Assembly: GCF_002632585.1 (NCBI RefSeq)
Contig: NZ_NIBV01000002.1
Location: 1,878,561 to 1,942,560, forward strand
DNA length: 64,000 nucleotides
Direction of reading: 5' to 3'
Origin: Xenorhabdus szentirmaii DSM 16338
Lineage (GTDB): Bacteria; Pseudomonadota; Gammaproteobacteria; Enterobacterales; Enterobacteriaceae
Made by a program: the position numbers and the translations under genes. Shown piece after piece: positions 28,859-37,306 of this stretch; within the stretch, counting starts at the first letter, position 1, and every line of letters starts with the position of its first letter. The notes beneath the pieces are model-generated. The model was not told where the DNA came from. It worked only from the letters and a program-made list of their open reading frames with translations, and made no database searches.

Positions 28859-29301
28859 ACAGAGAGAATAGAATGATGAAAGAACCGTTGATTTTCACTG
28901 AGCAAAGACGTATCCCCCGCCTGATTGATATCGTACTGACCCTCCTGATCTGGAGTGGTTTTATCTATTTATTCGCGGCAGGATTGGCCAATCATCCCCA
29001 TATTGGCCCTAAATTTCTACCTTCAGATTTCACAGCAGAGATGAACGCCATCACGCTTTATATTGCAATCGCAGCATTTAATGCGCTCCTATTGATTGGC
29101 TGGGCCAAATATAATCAGTACCGGTTTCAAGTTGAACGCCGTCGACACCGCCCTGCTTTAACTCATGCTGAAGTGGCTAAAAGTTTTATCCTGAAACAAG
29201 ATTTATTAGATGTCTTAAGACAAAGTAAAGTTTCCAGTATCACTTATGACAATCATGGACATATAATAGATATCAATGAAAGCAAGCCTGAATATAGATA
29301 A
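28855..29301 (+). CDS. pgaD: Poly-GlcNAc synthase auxiliary subunit PgaD
   Basis: Small inner-membrane partner of PgaC. 148 residues with two hydrophobic segments (about 21-41, [20 protein letters not shown]; and about 63-83) and a basic cytoplasmic tail ([25 protein letters not shown]), the organisation of E. coli PgaD (137). ATG 28855 overlaps the pgaC stop as ATGA; ATG 28873 is possible. In E. coli PgaC and PgaD jointly sense c-di-GMP; the YfiN-type cyclase encoded next door is a plausible source. Confidence 0.88.
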   Translation: MNRENRMMKEPLIFTEQRRIPRLIDIVLTLLIWSGFIYLFAAGLANHPHIGPKFLPSDFTAEMNAITLYIAIAAFNALLLIGWAKYNQYRFQVERRRHRPALTHAEVAKSFILKQDLLDVLRQSKVSSITYDNHGHIIDINESKPEYR

Positions 29302-29385
29302 TAATCTATTTATTACCTATGATTAACATATCATAAAGAGATTACTTAATTTAAAATTATTAAATTTGTTATAATTTAATTCCAT

Positions 29386-29422
29386 AACCTATCCTGTCAT
29401 TTCCGTCATGATAAGGTAGGTT
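29386..29422. terminator. Imperfect hairpin between pgaD and yfiR
   Basis: Arms 29386-29400 and 29408-29422 (AACCTATCCTGTCAT / ATGATAAGGTAGGTT) pair over 15 positions with one mismatch and two G-U, loop TTCCGTC. No T tract follows, so it may attenuate rather than end the pga message. Confidence 0.35.
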
Positions 29423-29472
29423 CTATACACTATTGCCTACTTTAATATGACAGGAAAATACAGGGACTCGTT

Positions 29473-30144
29473 ATGCAAATGATTGAACGGATTCATCATA
29501 TTTGTAAACGTAGTATTTATGAACACAGCGCTTATGAACACACTATTCATAAGTGCAGTATTTGTGAGCGCAATATTTGTAAACGTAAGATTTTCAGACA
29601 TTGTATATCCAGATTATTTCTATGGGTATTGGTAACCTTCTGCTTGAGCATCGTGATATGCAATTCAGTCGCCATGGCGATACCTGATGCCAATAAAACA
29701 CAAAAGCCCAATGAAAATGTTATACGAGTTGTATCCGGGATTATCAGCTATACACACTGGCCTGTTACACGTACTACCTTGCGTTTATGTCTGGTTCCGC
29801 CATCCGATTACATTAACGTTTTAACGCATCTAAATATGATTTCTGATCACACCGAATTACAAATAGAAACCTTGGATTTCAACATAGAGCAATTAATAGA
29901 AAAGTGTGACGTTATTTACTATGGTCAAGTTGATCCACAACTCCAACAACAGGTCATCAGCCAAAAAAATAATAAGCCACTGCTCACGATTGCGGAAAAT
30001 AATCCACGTTGCGAAATAGGCAGTGCATTTTGCCTCAATATTGATAGCACTCAGGCAACATTCAGCTTAAATTTTGATATTCTGGCGCGCAGTGGTGTGC
30101 GGGTACATCCGAATGTGCTTCAACTGGCTCGAAAGGTGGAATAA
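29473..30144 (+). CDS. yfiR: YfiR family periplasmic inhibitor of the DgcN cyclase
   Basis: Periplasmic repressor (DUF4154 family) that binds the periplasmic domain of YfiN/DgcN. The mature region has VSGIISYTHWP, RLCLVPPSDY, CDVIYYGQV, PLLTIAENNPRCEIGSAFCL and FDILARSGVRVHPNVLQLARKV, standard YfiR blocks with the Cys pair. The N-terminus is strange: ATG 29473 (AGGGA 8 nt upstream) is followed by seven 5-codon repeats before the hydrophobic signal segment (FLWVLVTFCLSIVICNSVAMA). No in-frame ATG lies after the repeats, so they are probably translated as an unusually long, Cys/His/Lys-rich cytoplasmic leader. 223 residues instead of about 170-190. Starts the yfiR-dgcN-yfiB operon. Confidence 0.85.
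   Translation: MQMIERIHHICKRSIYEHSAYEHTIHKCSICERNICKRKIFRHCISRLFLWVLVTFCLSIVICNSVAMAIPDANKTQKPNENVIRVVSGIISYTHWPVTRTTLRLCLVPPSDYINVLTHLNMISDHTELQIETLDFNIEQLIEKCDVIYYGQVDPQLQQQVISQKNNKPLLTIAENNPRCEIGSAFCLNIDSTQATFSLNFDILARSGVRVHPNVLQLARKVE
29500..29604 (+). repeat. Seven tandem 15-bp repeats inside yfiR
   Basis: Units of 15 nt starting at 29500, 29515, 29530, 29545, 29560, 29575 and 29590, consensus ATTTGTAAACGTAGT, encoding I-[CYHF]-[KER]-[RHC]-[SNTKC]. Copies 1 and 6 differ at only two bases. Because 15 is a multiple of three, copy-number change would keep the reading frame. Confidence 0.85.
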
Positions 30145-30148
30145 TCGT

Positions 30149-31393
30149 ATGAAAAAGCGTTATTCACTGATGCCAACACGCCCTACGTTACGCCAGGCTT
30201 TTCATCGGATCCATTTGATTATCACATTCATCATATTATCTGTGGTGGGGTTATTTTTATCTCTGCTGGCCCTATTTGCCATGCAAAAATACGCTGAAAA
30301 TAACCTGAAATTAATTTCTACAACCATCGCCCATACAGCGCAGGCAGCCGTTGTTTTTCAGGACAAAACAGCCACCACTGAAATATTGGAAATGATTGCC
30401 GTTCATGATGGTTTCACTGAAGCCAAAATTTTTGATGCCAAAAATCAGATCTTGGCGAGTTGGCAGGCTAGTCAAGAACCCCGGACAGGTAATTTTAAGA
30501 GATTGGTTGAGCACTGGCTTTTCCCTGAACCTCTGATCTTGCCCATTTACCATCACCAACAAAAAGTAGGCTCAGTCTGGTTAGTAGGCAACAGCGATCA
30601 CATTATCAAATTTATTTATCAGGCTCTGTTGGTACTGTTCATTTGCCTATTGCTCAGTGCTGTTATTTCACTTTATCTTTCCCTTCGCATGCATGACGGG
30701 ATAGTCAGGGCATTGCAAAACATAACCGTCGTTGCCCATGACGTCCGGCAGCGTCGTGCATTTTCACGTCGTGTTCCCTCCGCCCATATCTCAGAACTGC
30801 ACGAATTAAGTCAGGTTTTTAATCACCTCCTCGAAGAGCTGGAAGAGTGGCAACGCCACTTGCAGACAGAAAAAGCAGTTTTAACCTGGCAGGCACAACA
30901 TGATTCTCTAACGGGTTTACCCAACCGGGCAACATTTGAGCGGGTTCTTTCAACTGTCATGGGTGATAAGTTCATGCGTGAAAGTGCGGCGATATTATTT
31001 ATCGACGGGAACAGACTGAAATATGTCAATGATGTGTACGGGCATGCTGCGGGCGATCACGTTCTTGTTACCATTGCCGCCACCTTAAAAAGGAGAGTCA
31101 GAAAAACTGATACTGTTGCCCGGCTTGGCGGGGATGAATTTGCCATCTTGCTGCCTTCAGCCAATCTGGAAGACGCGGAACGCGTTGCTAAAAATATTAT
31201 CCATGCAATGGATACCCCTATCCTGCTTCCCAACGGCCAGCATTTGCGGATTACTCTCAGTATTGGCATTGCCCTGTCCAACGGTGATTTAACGGCGGAA
31301 CAACTGTTATCTGAAGCTGACTCAGCCATGTACCACATTAAGCAACGGGGTGGAGGCTGGTACTCAGCGAATACAACAAAACTAAACTATTGA
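30149..31393 (+). CDS. dgcN: Diguanylate cyclase DgcN (YfiN/TpbB)
   Basis: Membrane diguanylate cyclase making c-di-GMP. 414 residues from ATG 30149 (GGTGGA upstream, 4 nt after yfiR): first membrane segment about 23-46, a periplasmic CHASE8-like domain about 47-150 (SATTIAHTAQAAV-type region reads TTIAHTAQAAVVFQDKTATT), second membrane segment about 152-175, HAMP-like linker, then a GGDEF domain. The active site RLGGDEFAILL is intact (about 327) and the inhibitory I-site RKTD sits five residues before it. Regulated by YfiR (periplasmic repressor) and YfiB in E. coli and Pseudomonas. Confidence 0.92.
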   Translation: MKKRYSLMPTRPTLRQAFHRIHLIITFIILSVVGLFLSLLALFAMQKYAENNLKLISTTIAHTAQAAVVFQDKTATTEILEMIAVHDGFTEAKIFDAKNQILASWQASQEPRTGNFKRLVEHWLFPEPLILPIYHHQQKVGSVWLVGNSDHIIKFIYQALLVLFICLLLSAVISLYLSLRMHDGIVRALQNITVVAHDVRQRRAFSRRVPSAHISELHELSQVFNHLLEELEEWQRHLQTEKAVLTWQAQHDSLTGLPNRATFERVLSTVMGDKFMRESAAILFIDGNRLKYVNDVYGHAAGDHVLVTIAATLKRRVRKTDTVARLGGDEFAILLPSANLEDAERVAKNIIHAMDTPILLPNGQHLRITLSIGIALSNGDLTAEQLLSEADSAMYHIKQRGGGWYSANTTKLNY

Positions 31394-31407
31394 TTAAGGA
31401 ATTCACC

Positions 31408-31896
31408 ATGCGTAAAAACCGTTCTTTTATATTCATTATTTGTGCGTTCATTGGCGCCCTTTTTCTCAGTGCCTGCCAGAATAAAAACAGCCTGAGCGCG
31501 GCACAAATCGCAGTTCTGAAACAACAGGGGTTCAAACAAACTGATGAAGGCTGGCTATTTGGCATGTCAGAAAAAGTCCTGTTTGGCAATAATCAATCAC
31601 ATTTACGCCCGGAAGGCGAAGTTAAACTGAAAGAACTGGCAAATGTACTGACCAAAGCAGGCATCCATCACGCACGCCTTGATGGTCATACTGACAACTA
31701 TGGTGAAGTGGGTTACAACAATCAGCTATCTCTCAAACGCGCCAATACCGTTGCAGATGCCCTGACACAAGGTGGAATGCAGCACCGGGGCCTGACAACG
31801 CGAGGGTTGGGGCCAAGCCAGCCGATCGCCGATAACAAAAGCTCAAAAGGACGGGCAGAAAACCGTCGGGTTGCTATTGTGATAACAGCCCCCTAA
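31408..31896 (+). CDS. yfiB: YfiB, OmpA-like peptidoglycan-binding lipoprotein
   Basis: Outer-membrane lipoprotein that sequesters YfiR and so frees the DgcN cyclase. The lipobox FLSAC ends the signal peptide (Cys about residue 23). The C-terminal OmpA-like domain carries LDGHTDNYGEVGYNNQLSLK, GLTTRGLGPSQPIADN and GRAENRRVAIVI, the peptidoglycan-binding Asp and Arg included. ATG 31408 follows AAGGA at 7 nt; the frame is open to TTG 31390, overlapping dgcN, but without a ribosome site. 162 residues, E. coli 160. Confidence 0.92.
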   Translation: MRKNRSFIFIICAFIGALFLSACQNKNSLSAAQIAVLKQQGFKQTDEGWLFGMSEKVLFGNNQSHLRPEGEVKLKELANVLTKAGIHHARLDGHTDNYGEVGYNNQLSLKRANTVADALTQGGMQHRGLTTRGLGPSQPIADNKSSKGRAENRRVAIVITAP

Positions 31897-32243
31897 AGCA
31901 ATGAAGCAGCTTAAAAGCCAATAACCCAAATTGAATGTCACGTTATTCATTACACACCATTTGATAATATATTGATATAAATAGAAATAATAATTTATTC
32001 TCCTCGCCAGGGATGGCTGCCATATTTTTTTTATTTCATACCTTTCACTCATCGCAAAATTTTTGCTCAAATCTTACGATATCATCATATAGTTATTTCC
32101 TGTCTCCAATGTCTTCCTGTAATATAGCCAAGTTGCTCTATCAAAAAAGCATCATTTTTTGTAACCGAAAAGTTAATAGATATTTGCATGCTTGCGCAAC
32201 AAGCGACTATTATTAAGTAAATAAGCTTTATCAAAAAGGAGAA
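31897..32243. other. Intergenic region before the EAL gene
   Basis: About 350 bp with no gene. Only a small GCTTG/CAAGC hairpin near 32189-32204 and AT-rich DNA are visible; the promoter of the EAL gene must be here but no clear -35/-10 pair stands out. Confidence 0.4.
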
Positions 32244-32246
32244 ATG

Positions 32247-33218
32247 ATGGGGCCGGATCTAAAATTATCCCGATCCCTGTATCGGATGTTTGTGATGCTA
32301 TTCCTTGCCATCACTGCGAGCGCAGCTTTTATATTCTGGAGATTATTTTCCAATTATCAGAAGAATATCCAGCTTGATGTAGAATTAGAGAGCTTATTTA
32401 TTTTCCTGTCCCTGCTGGCCCTCTTATCTGTTGTGTTTTTATATGGTTATACGAAAAATATTATAATTCCGGAATACCGTTTAAAAAAAGCGATTAAAAA
32501 TAAGCAATTCATTCCCTATATACAACCTATTATCAGCAGCAAAAACAATAAGATCATTGGCTGTGAAATCCTTGTCCGCTGGCAACATCCCACTCAGGGG
32601 TTACTGACACCAAATAAATTTATTGCACAAATTGAAAAATCTGACCTCATCATTCCTTTAACTCAGAATTTAATCAGCCAAGTACAAGAATACTTTTCAC
32701 CACTTGCTCATCAATTACCTGAGCATTTCCATTTTAATTTTAATATCAGTGCAAGGCATTATAAAGATGCCCGTTTAGTCGACGATTGCCAAACATTCCT
32801 TCAGGCCTTTCCGGAAGATTCCATTAAATTAATTTTAGAAATTACGGAACGAGAGTTATTAGATCCGGATGAAAAAACGATTAGCTTATTCAATAAACTG
32901 GATGAATTAGGTATATTAATTGCCTTAGATGACTTTGGTACAGGTTATTCCAGCCACAACTACTTACAAAAATTTAATGTTAATTTAATAAAAATTGGAC
33001 ATAATTTTGTCAGTAAAATGAATACCGATATGATTTCCAAGCATATTGTCGAAAACATTATTGACCTTGCCCTGCGTTTACACTTAGAAATTGTAGCAGA
33101 AGGTATTGAAGATCAAAGGCAAGCCAATCAATTGAAAAACTATTCTGTTGACTATTTACAAGGATATTATTTTGATCGCCCTGTGGCATTAGAGGAATTT
33201 ATGAAAAAATGGTTATGA
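32247..33218 (+). CDS. EAL-domain c-di-GMP phosphodiesterase, membrane bound
   Basis: Probable c-di-GMP hydrolase. Two N-terminal membrane segments (about 12-30 and 45-66) separated by a very short loop, then an EAL domain (about 75-320). The catalytic/metal residues are kept: Glu in CEILVRW (EIL for EAL), Asn in FNISARHY, Glu in LEITERE, DDFGTGYSS, Lys in LIKIG, Glu in VAEGIED and Gln in LQGYYF. The usual VDxIKID block is changed to VNLIKIG, losing two Asp. No CSS or PAS sensor is present. I start at ATG 32247, five bases after AGGAG; ATG 32244 is too close. It stands 350 bp after yfiB and probably counterbalances DgcN. Confidence 0.87.
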   Translation: MGPDLKLSRSLYRMFVMLFLAITASAAFIFWRLFSNYQKNIQLDVELESLFIFLSLLALLSVVFLYGYTKNIIIPEYRLKKAIKNKQFIPYIQPIISSKNNKIIGCEILVRWQHPTQGLLTPNKFIAQIEKSDLIIPLTQNLISQVQEYFSPLAHQLPEHFHFNFNISARHYKDARLVDDCQTFLQAFPEDSIKLILEITERELLDPDEKTISLFNKLDELGILIALDDFGTGYSSHNYLQKFNVNLIKIGHNFVSKMNTDMISKHIVENIIDLALRLHLEIVAEGIEDQRQANQLKNYSVDYLQGYYFDRPVALEEFMKKWL

Positions 33219-33238
33219 TTGGTTGGGGTTTTTCAAAA

Positions 33239-33954
33239 GGGCTGTCCTAGATAATGGTTAAAATTTACCTTTAACCATTTGTTTTAAAATAGTTAATTGC
33301 TGCTTTGTATTTGGTGTGTTAAATCTCCATTCACATTCCTTCAAATACAGCTCAAAATGCCCCTTCGGAATACCGTTAAATTTACGCATATGACGCTTTG
33401 CCTGATCCCAGAAATTCTCAATTCCATTGATGTGATTTTGGCGAGCTTTCTTATCGACAAATTGGGTGCTGTGGTTGATTCTGTAATGCTTAAAATCACT
33501 CACCTCTAACACATCATAGCTCGCAAAATTATCGGTGTAGACGATACTATCAGGGCAAATTTTTGATCCGATTATCGGCAGTAATGTACGAGATTTGGCA
33601 TCAGGTATTACCTTCGTATAAACCTTACCACCACGCTTTAAAAGCCCGAAAACAGGGATCTTACCCGCAGCGCCTCGACCTCGTTAGCCTTTACGATAAC
33701 CACCAAAATAACTTTCATCTATTTCTATTTCCCCCCTCAAACCAAGAATGCTTATCGATATGCTCGTCAATCAATATCCTGATACGATGAAAATAGTAGG
33801 CTGCGGTGTTCCTGTGAACACCAACTAACTCCGCTGCAATACGTGCCGTAGAGCCTGCAATAAACAGTTCAAGTAACCATTCCTGCTTGTACTGGCTAAG
33901 TCTACTTTTTCCCATGGAACTATCCTAGATGATATTAGTTATCTAGGACAGCCC
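33239..33954. mobile_element. IS1595-type insertion sequence, decayed
   Basis: A 716-bp element bounded by perfect 16-bp terminal inverted repeats GGGCTGTCCTAGATAA (33239-33254 and, inverted, 33939-33954). It carries one interrupted transposase gene on the minus strand. No clear 8-bp target duplication is visible at the flanks (TTTCAAAA left, CTAATAAA right). Inserted 20 bp after the EAL gene. Confidence 0.8.
33258..33915 (-). pseudogene. IS1595 family transposase, frameshift and nonsense
   Basis: N-terminal helix-turn-helix piece (QYKQEWLLELFIAGSTARIA) runs from ATG 33915 into HSWFEGG, where a run of six G (33730-33735) puts it out of frame. Removing one G restores EIEIDESYFGGYRKG, then an in-frame TAA, then RGRGAAGKIPVFGLLKRGGK, VYTDNFASYD and HINGIENFWDQAKRH to TAA 33258. 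The DDE-type acidic residues (IDES, YTDN, IENFW) are all present, as in ISXO2-like transposases. One insertion and one nonsense change make it a pseudogene. Confidence 0.82.
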
Positions 33955-34005
33955 CTAATAAAATAACGTTGAACTACAAAAATAGAAGCTTTTCGGTTTT
34001 AAAGG

Positions 34006-34326
34006 TTAAAACTCAATAAAAGCATCATCTTGAAAATAAAAAAGAAAAGCATTAAATAGTTCATTAATGGAAGGATTTCCTAATTGTATCCGGGCATTTT
34101 CTATAATTTCTTCTATTGAAGCATTATCTAATGTTTCAATCCATCCGCCTTCTTTTGCTTGAACAGGTAAAAATTCATCAGAATCATAATGAAAATCAAC
34201 ACTATCCAAAGAAAAAACGCCTTCTGTTTTCAAGTTCCAACGGCTATCATCAGGAGGTAAGTAAAACCATCCTTCAGGGTTATCTTCTGGAAATAACAAA
34301 ACTTTACTGATGGAAACTAAATTCAT
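34006..34326 (-). CDS. Small acidic protein, immunity-like (possibly DUF7716)
   Basis: 106 residues, acidic and rich in aromatics (GWFYLPPDDSRWNLKTEGVF, GWIETLDNASIEEIIENA, ending LFYFQDDAFIEF). I believe it belongs to DUF7716, small proteins often found beside polymorphic or T6SS toxins, but this is from memory. AGGAT lies 6 nt upstream of ATG 34326. Last of four small same-strand genes after a putative effector, which suggests an immunity-gene array. Confidence 0.6.
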   Translation of the reverse strand: MNLVSISKVLLFPEDNPEGWFYLPPDDSRWNLKTEGVFSLDSVDFHYDSDEFLPVQAKEGGWIETLDNASIEEIIENARIQLGNPSINELFNAFLFYFQDDAFIEF

Positions 34327-34417
34327 GGTATTATCCTATTTATCATCTCTTGTTCTTTGTTTTTTATGCTGTTTTTTGGTTAATATAAAAGTGTTAGCAT
34401 GTCATCGACGATAAGTA

Positions 34418-34729
34418 TTATAAACTCATTGCGCTTAAGTTTTTCATAACAGCTTTATATATACCCGTTGCTTTAGGGTTCAATTCCTCTATCTTTTCAG
34501 AGAACTTTTCTGCATATTCACTCATTGAAATTAAAAATTCTTTTTTATCAACGGAAGTTTGAAACTCCACATGACAATTTATGCTTATAGTGACCCTGCC
34601 ACCCTTCGACGGTATAAATTTAATTTCTATTGGTTGATCAAGAAAATAGCATTTAAATTCTTTTCCTTGATGAATTAATAATAAGCCTTCGGATATAAGG
34701 CACCAAAGGTCATCAATGTAATCATACAT
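34418..34729 (-). CDS. Hypothetical protein, immunity-gene context
   Basis: 103 residues, no recognised family. The middle part alternates strands (QPIEIKFIP, GGRVTISINCHVEFQTS) and the end is helical (FLISMSEYAEKFSEKIEEL). No signal peptide or membrane segment. Ribosome site weak; ATG 34729 is 25 nt after the stop of the preceding gene, so it is probably co-transcribed. Same-strand position in a run of small acidic genes makes immunity function a guess only. Confidence 0.55.
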   Translation of the reverse strand: MYDYIDDLWCLISEGLLLIHQGKEFKCYFLDQPIEIKFIPSKGGRVTISINCHVEFQTSVDKKEFLISMSEYAEKFSEKIEELNPKATGIYKAVMKNLSAMSL

Positions 34730-34754
34730 TAATAAATGTTATTCAGTAAATGAA

Positions 34755-35222
34755 TCATTTTTTCACCAATGCAATACCTTCAATATTTTCCGGATGAAGG
34801 CTTCTTTCTAGCAAATAAAAAGCTTCATTAATATCATTGATGTTATATATTTTATCGAATTGGTCATAATCTATTAAGATCAATATAATCCAATTGGTTA
34901 TCTTTGCTATAAACTCATTGAAAAATAAACAGATACCATGGTTTGCCAGATCCCGCTCTTCGCAAATCAATGCTTGAAACTGGTTCAATGCATTGCCTTG
35001 CAAGGTATAGCAACGAGACTCTTCGAGTATAATATCATTCCCGATGATATTATGGTAACCGGCTGTATCTTTATATTCTTCAAATATAAGAGAATCATTC
35101 CATTGGAACTTCTTTGGTTCCTGAGAATATCTTTCACCAGCCCACTCAACAAAAACTTCTTTCAAACCCAATGATTCTATATTTATTTCTTTTGGAAGAA
35201 AAAGCTCAAACAAAATATCCAT
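34755..35222 (-). CDS. Hypothetical protein, immunity-gene context
   Basis: 155 residues, acidic, soluble apart from one hydrophobic stretch (KITNWIILILIDYD). Family not recognised. ATG 35222 has AAGGAATAG about 6 nt upstream, a good ribosome site. Belongs to the four-gene run behind the putative papain-like effector gene. Codon use and AT content resemble accessory rather than core genes of the window. Confidence 0.6.
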   Translation of the reverse strand: MDILFELFLPKEINIESLGLKEVFVEWAGERYSQEPKKFQWNDSLIFEEYKDTAGYHNIIGNDIILEESRCYTLQGNALNQFQALICEERDLANHGICLFFNEFIAKITNWIILILIDYDQFDKIYNINDINEAFYLLERSLHPENIEGIALVKK

Positions 35223-35284
35223 GACTATTCCTTTTTTATTTTACCTCTTGGAGAGATATCCCACAAAATAGTGAATAAATGATA

Positions 35285-35617
35285 TCATGACTCAGGGCCA
35301 TTCCATTCTAGTTTTTCTCTCAGATGCTCAGGAACAATGCTGAATAATGTTTTTATATCATTTTTATGAGAGGAATAATTCCGGAATTTTATCTCATCAG
35401 CATTATCCAGATACAGTCTGGCTTGGTTATTTAAGAAAAAAATATCATGTTTCGTCATCTCTTCTTCCGTAAGCGATAAAACAATACCATGCAATAGTTC
35501 AGCTTCTAAATTACAAGATTTATCAAATCCCTTTCTAACAAAAGATAATGTTTGCACACATCTTATATGGGTTAAGGTTTTCCATAGCATATTAGAATAT
35601 ATTTCATGCTTTTTCAC
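35285..35617 (-). CDS. Hypothetical protein, immunity-gene context
   Basis: 110 residues from GTG 35617, with GGGG 7 nt upstream. Mostly helical by composition (MLWKTLTHIRCVQTLSFVRK; LEAELLHGIVLSLTEEEM). Family not recognised; no signal or membrane segment. Directly downstream (193 nt) of the putative effector and the most natural candidate for its cognate immunity protein, though nothing in the sequence proves it. Confidence 0.58.
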   Translation of the reverse strand: MKKHEIYSNMLWKTLTHIRCVQTLSFVRKGFDKSCNLEAELLHGIVLSLTEEEMTKHDIFFLNNQARLYLDNADEIKFRNYSSHKNDIKTLFSIVPEHLREKLEWNGPES

Positions 35618-35809
35618 TTTTAAAACCCCAATTAATTAAACAACAAAAGCATCTTATAACGAATGTTTATCCTGAAGAGTCTACCTCAACTTATACTGTC
35701 CTCGTTGAGGCAGTTTGGGTATATGAAATTACCTACGCCAAATTGAACATAAGCTGATAAAAAAATGACATTAAAACCAGATGATTAAATTTATTTTTCA
35801 AAATATTGC

Positions 35810-36754
35810 TTACAAAACCAGATCATCAAAATTATTATTGACACCGACGACATCAATGATTGAATTGAACAGCGCTACCATTTTATCTGCCTCAAAATAG
35901 AGATTTTCCGTTTGAATGGTATACTCACCACTCCAATTAATAAAGCCATTGCCACTTGTATCTACGGAGTCATTTTCTATATAAGTCACACTCATTTCCG
36001 GGAGAGTGAACTCATCTAAGACATACATACCGATATTATCGGTAAGGTTCTCTTTGGTCGTATCTCGCCATAAATCGAATAATTCCAATGCACCCTCATT
36101 TTGCCCGGAAAATGCTTCATCAGCCTCAAAGATGAGCACGTTATTTTCAGCGAAATAGATAATATCATCACCAATAAAATCAAAAGGCGCTGCCGGTTTC
36201 ATTTCTTTAAATGCCTGAACTTGACATTCAAAGCTTTCGATTATCAAATCGGGAGAAATCCCCATTAAATCAGGGATCGCATCTACATTATCTGAATCAT
36301 CGCTTTCACGGGTAATCGCCAGAATCGAGTTAACAAATTTAATGCAGTTATTATCAATGAGATGATAATCTTTGGAAAATGAACCAAATTCACCATCAAA
36401 AAAACCATTGATAATATCAGCAAGATAATTTTCAATATTTTTAATTACCTGATCTGTATAGAGTGGATAGGTGATACTTGTCACTTTTTGTTTATCGTAA
36501 GCAACAGAGTCTTTAAAAGTGATATTATCCGCCCCACCGACCTCCTTACTTTCCCCCGTTCCCCAACCAATAGATTCCCCCTGAAATTCAACCCAAGCGT
36601 GTCCAAACCTTGAATGACTCACTTCACCAAATTCATTGCTATATAATGTCCCTGCCGGAGCAATTTTTACAGTGATGGTATCTAAGTGTGTTCCTGAAAG
36701 AGGGAAATTACTATTTTTATCAACTAATCCATAATCCTTACCGGCCATGGGCAT
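35810..36754 (-). CDS. Putative papain-like (NlpC/P60, PPPDE or LRAT-like) effector
   Basis: 314 residues, strongly acidic, no signal peptide. The first half carries a His block SRFGHAWVEFQGESIGWGTG (about 48-67) and, about 90 residues later, YHLIDNNCIKFVNSIL (about 128-143). A His in a strand followed by an Asn-Asn-Cys helix start is the layout of circularly permuted NlpC/P60, PPPDE and LRAT-like Cys hydrolases, so a protease, amidase or acyltransferase is possible. The C-terminal half (DIIYFAENNVLIFEADEAF onward) is unrecognised. ATG 36754 follows AAGGA. Four small genes follow on the same strand, the arrangement of effector plus immunity genes; an orphan PAAR gene lies 24 kb away. Confidence 0.55.
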   Translation of the reverse strand: MPMAGKDYGLVDKNSNFPLSGTHLDTITVKIAPAGTLYSNEFGEVSHSRFGHAWVEFQGESIGWGTGESKEVGGADNITFKDSVAYDKQKVTSITYPLYTDQVIKNIENYLADIINGFFDGEFGSFSKDYHLIDNNCIKFVNSILAITRESDDSDNVDAIPDLMGISPDLIIESFECQVQAFKEMKPAAPFDFIGDDIIYFAENNVLIFEADEAFSGQNEGALELFDLWRDTTKENLTDNIGMYVLDEFTLPEMSVTYIENDSVDTSGNGFINWSGEYTIQTENLYFEADKMVALFNSIIDVVGVNNNFDDLVL

Positions 36755-36940
36755 TATTTCCTTACCTGAATTTTAAAGAGCGTCTAACCTACTTAAAACC
36801 ATGAGCTTGATCAATATCATCATTAAGGCTCTATATACAAAAAATATAATACATATTATTTTATATATTAATCATAGAAAAACGAACTTCTCTATACCCT
36901 ATGTATTCAATTAAGGAAATTAATTAAGAGAGTCATAATA

Positions 36941-37306
36941 ATGCTGTCATCTTTCACAAATACATTGAAGCGTATTTTAAATCAACCTGACACGACAAAC
37001 GAAGAAGCAAATCAATGGACACCTGAACAATTCCTTTCCTGGGCGCTTGAAGGATTGCTTGATGAATTCTACGGAGCCTATATAGAATGCCAACGGCATA
37101 AGCGTCCGGGTGGTATGACTGAATGTACTGTAACGCATAAATTTAAGCACAATGCTGAATCAGAATACGAAACATTTTCACCAACGGATGAACTTTACCC
37201 TGCCCAATGCATCGAAATGACTTTGAATGACGAAGATTGGCAATCAGCCCATGGAAACGCCTTACTCTTCACACTGAAGGGTAAGGAAATGATTTGGCAT
37301 TTTTGA
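36941..37306 (+). CDS. Hypothetical protein
   Basis: 121 residues, soluble, no recognised family. Begins with an amphipathic helix (LSSFTNTLKRILN), then QWTPEQFLSWALEGLLDEF and a beta-rich acidic end (CIEMTLNDEDWQSAHGNALL, ending KEMIWHF). It is divergent from the putative effector and precedes the NRPS by 500 bp on the same strand. Ribosome site weak (AAGAGAG 10 nt upstream). No evidence links it to peptide synthesis. Confidence 0.6.
   Translation: MLSSFTNTLKRILNQPDTTNEEANQWTPEQFLSWALEGLLDEFYGAYIECQRHKRPGGMTECTVTHKFKHNAESEYETFSPTDELYPAQCIEMTLNDEDWQSAHGNALLFTLKGKEMIWHF

Noticed and set aside
29500..29604. CRISPR array
   Set aside because: Units are adjacent 15-bp copies without spacers and lie in a coding frame.
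33231..33962. 8-bp target duplication at the IS ends
   Set aside because: Flanks TTTCAAAA and CTAATAAA are not the same; no duplication claimed.
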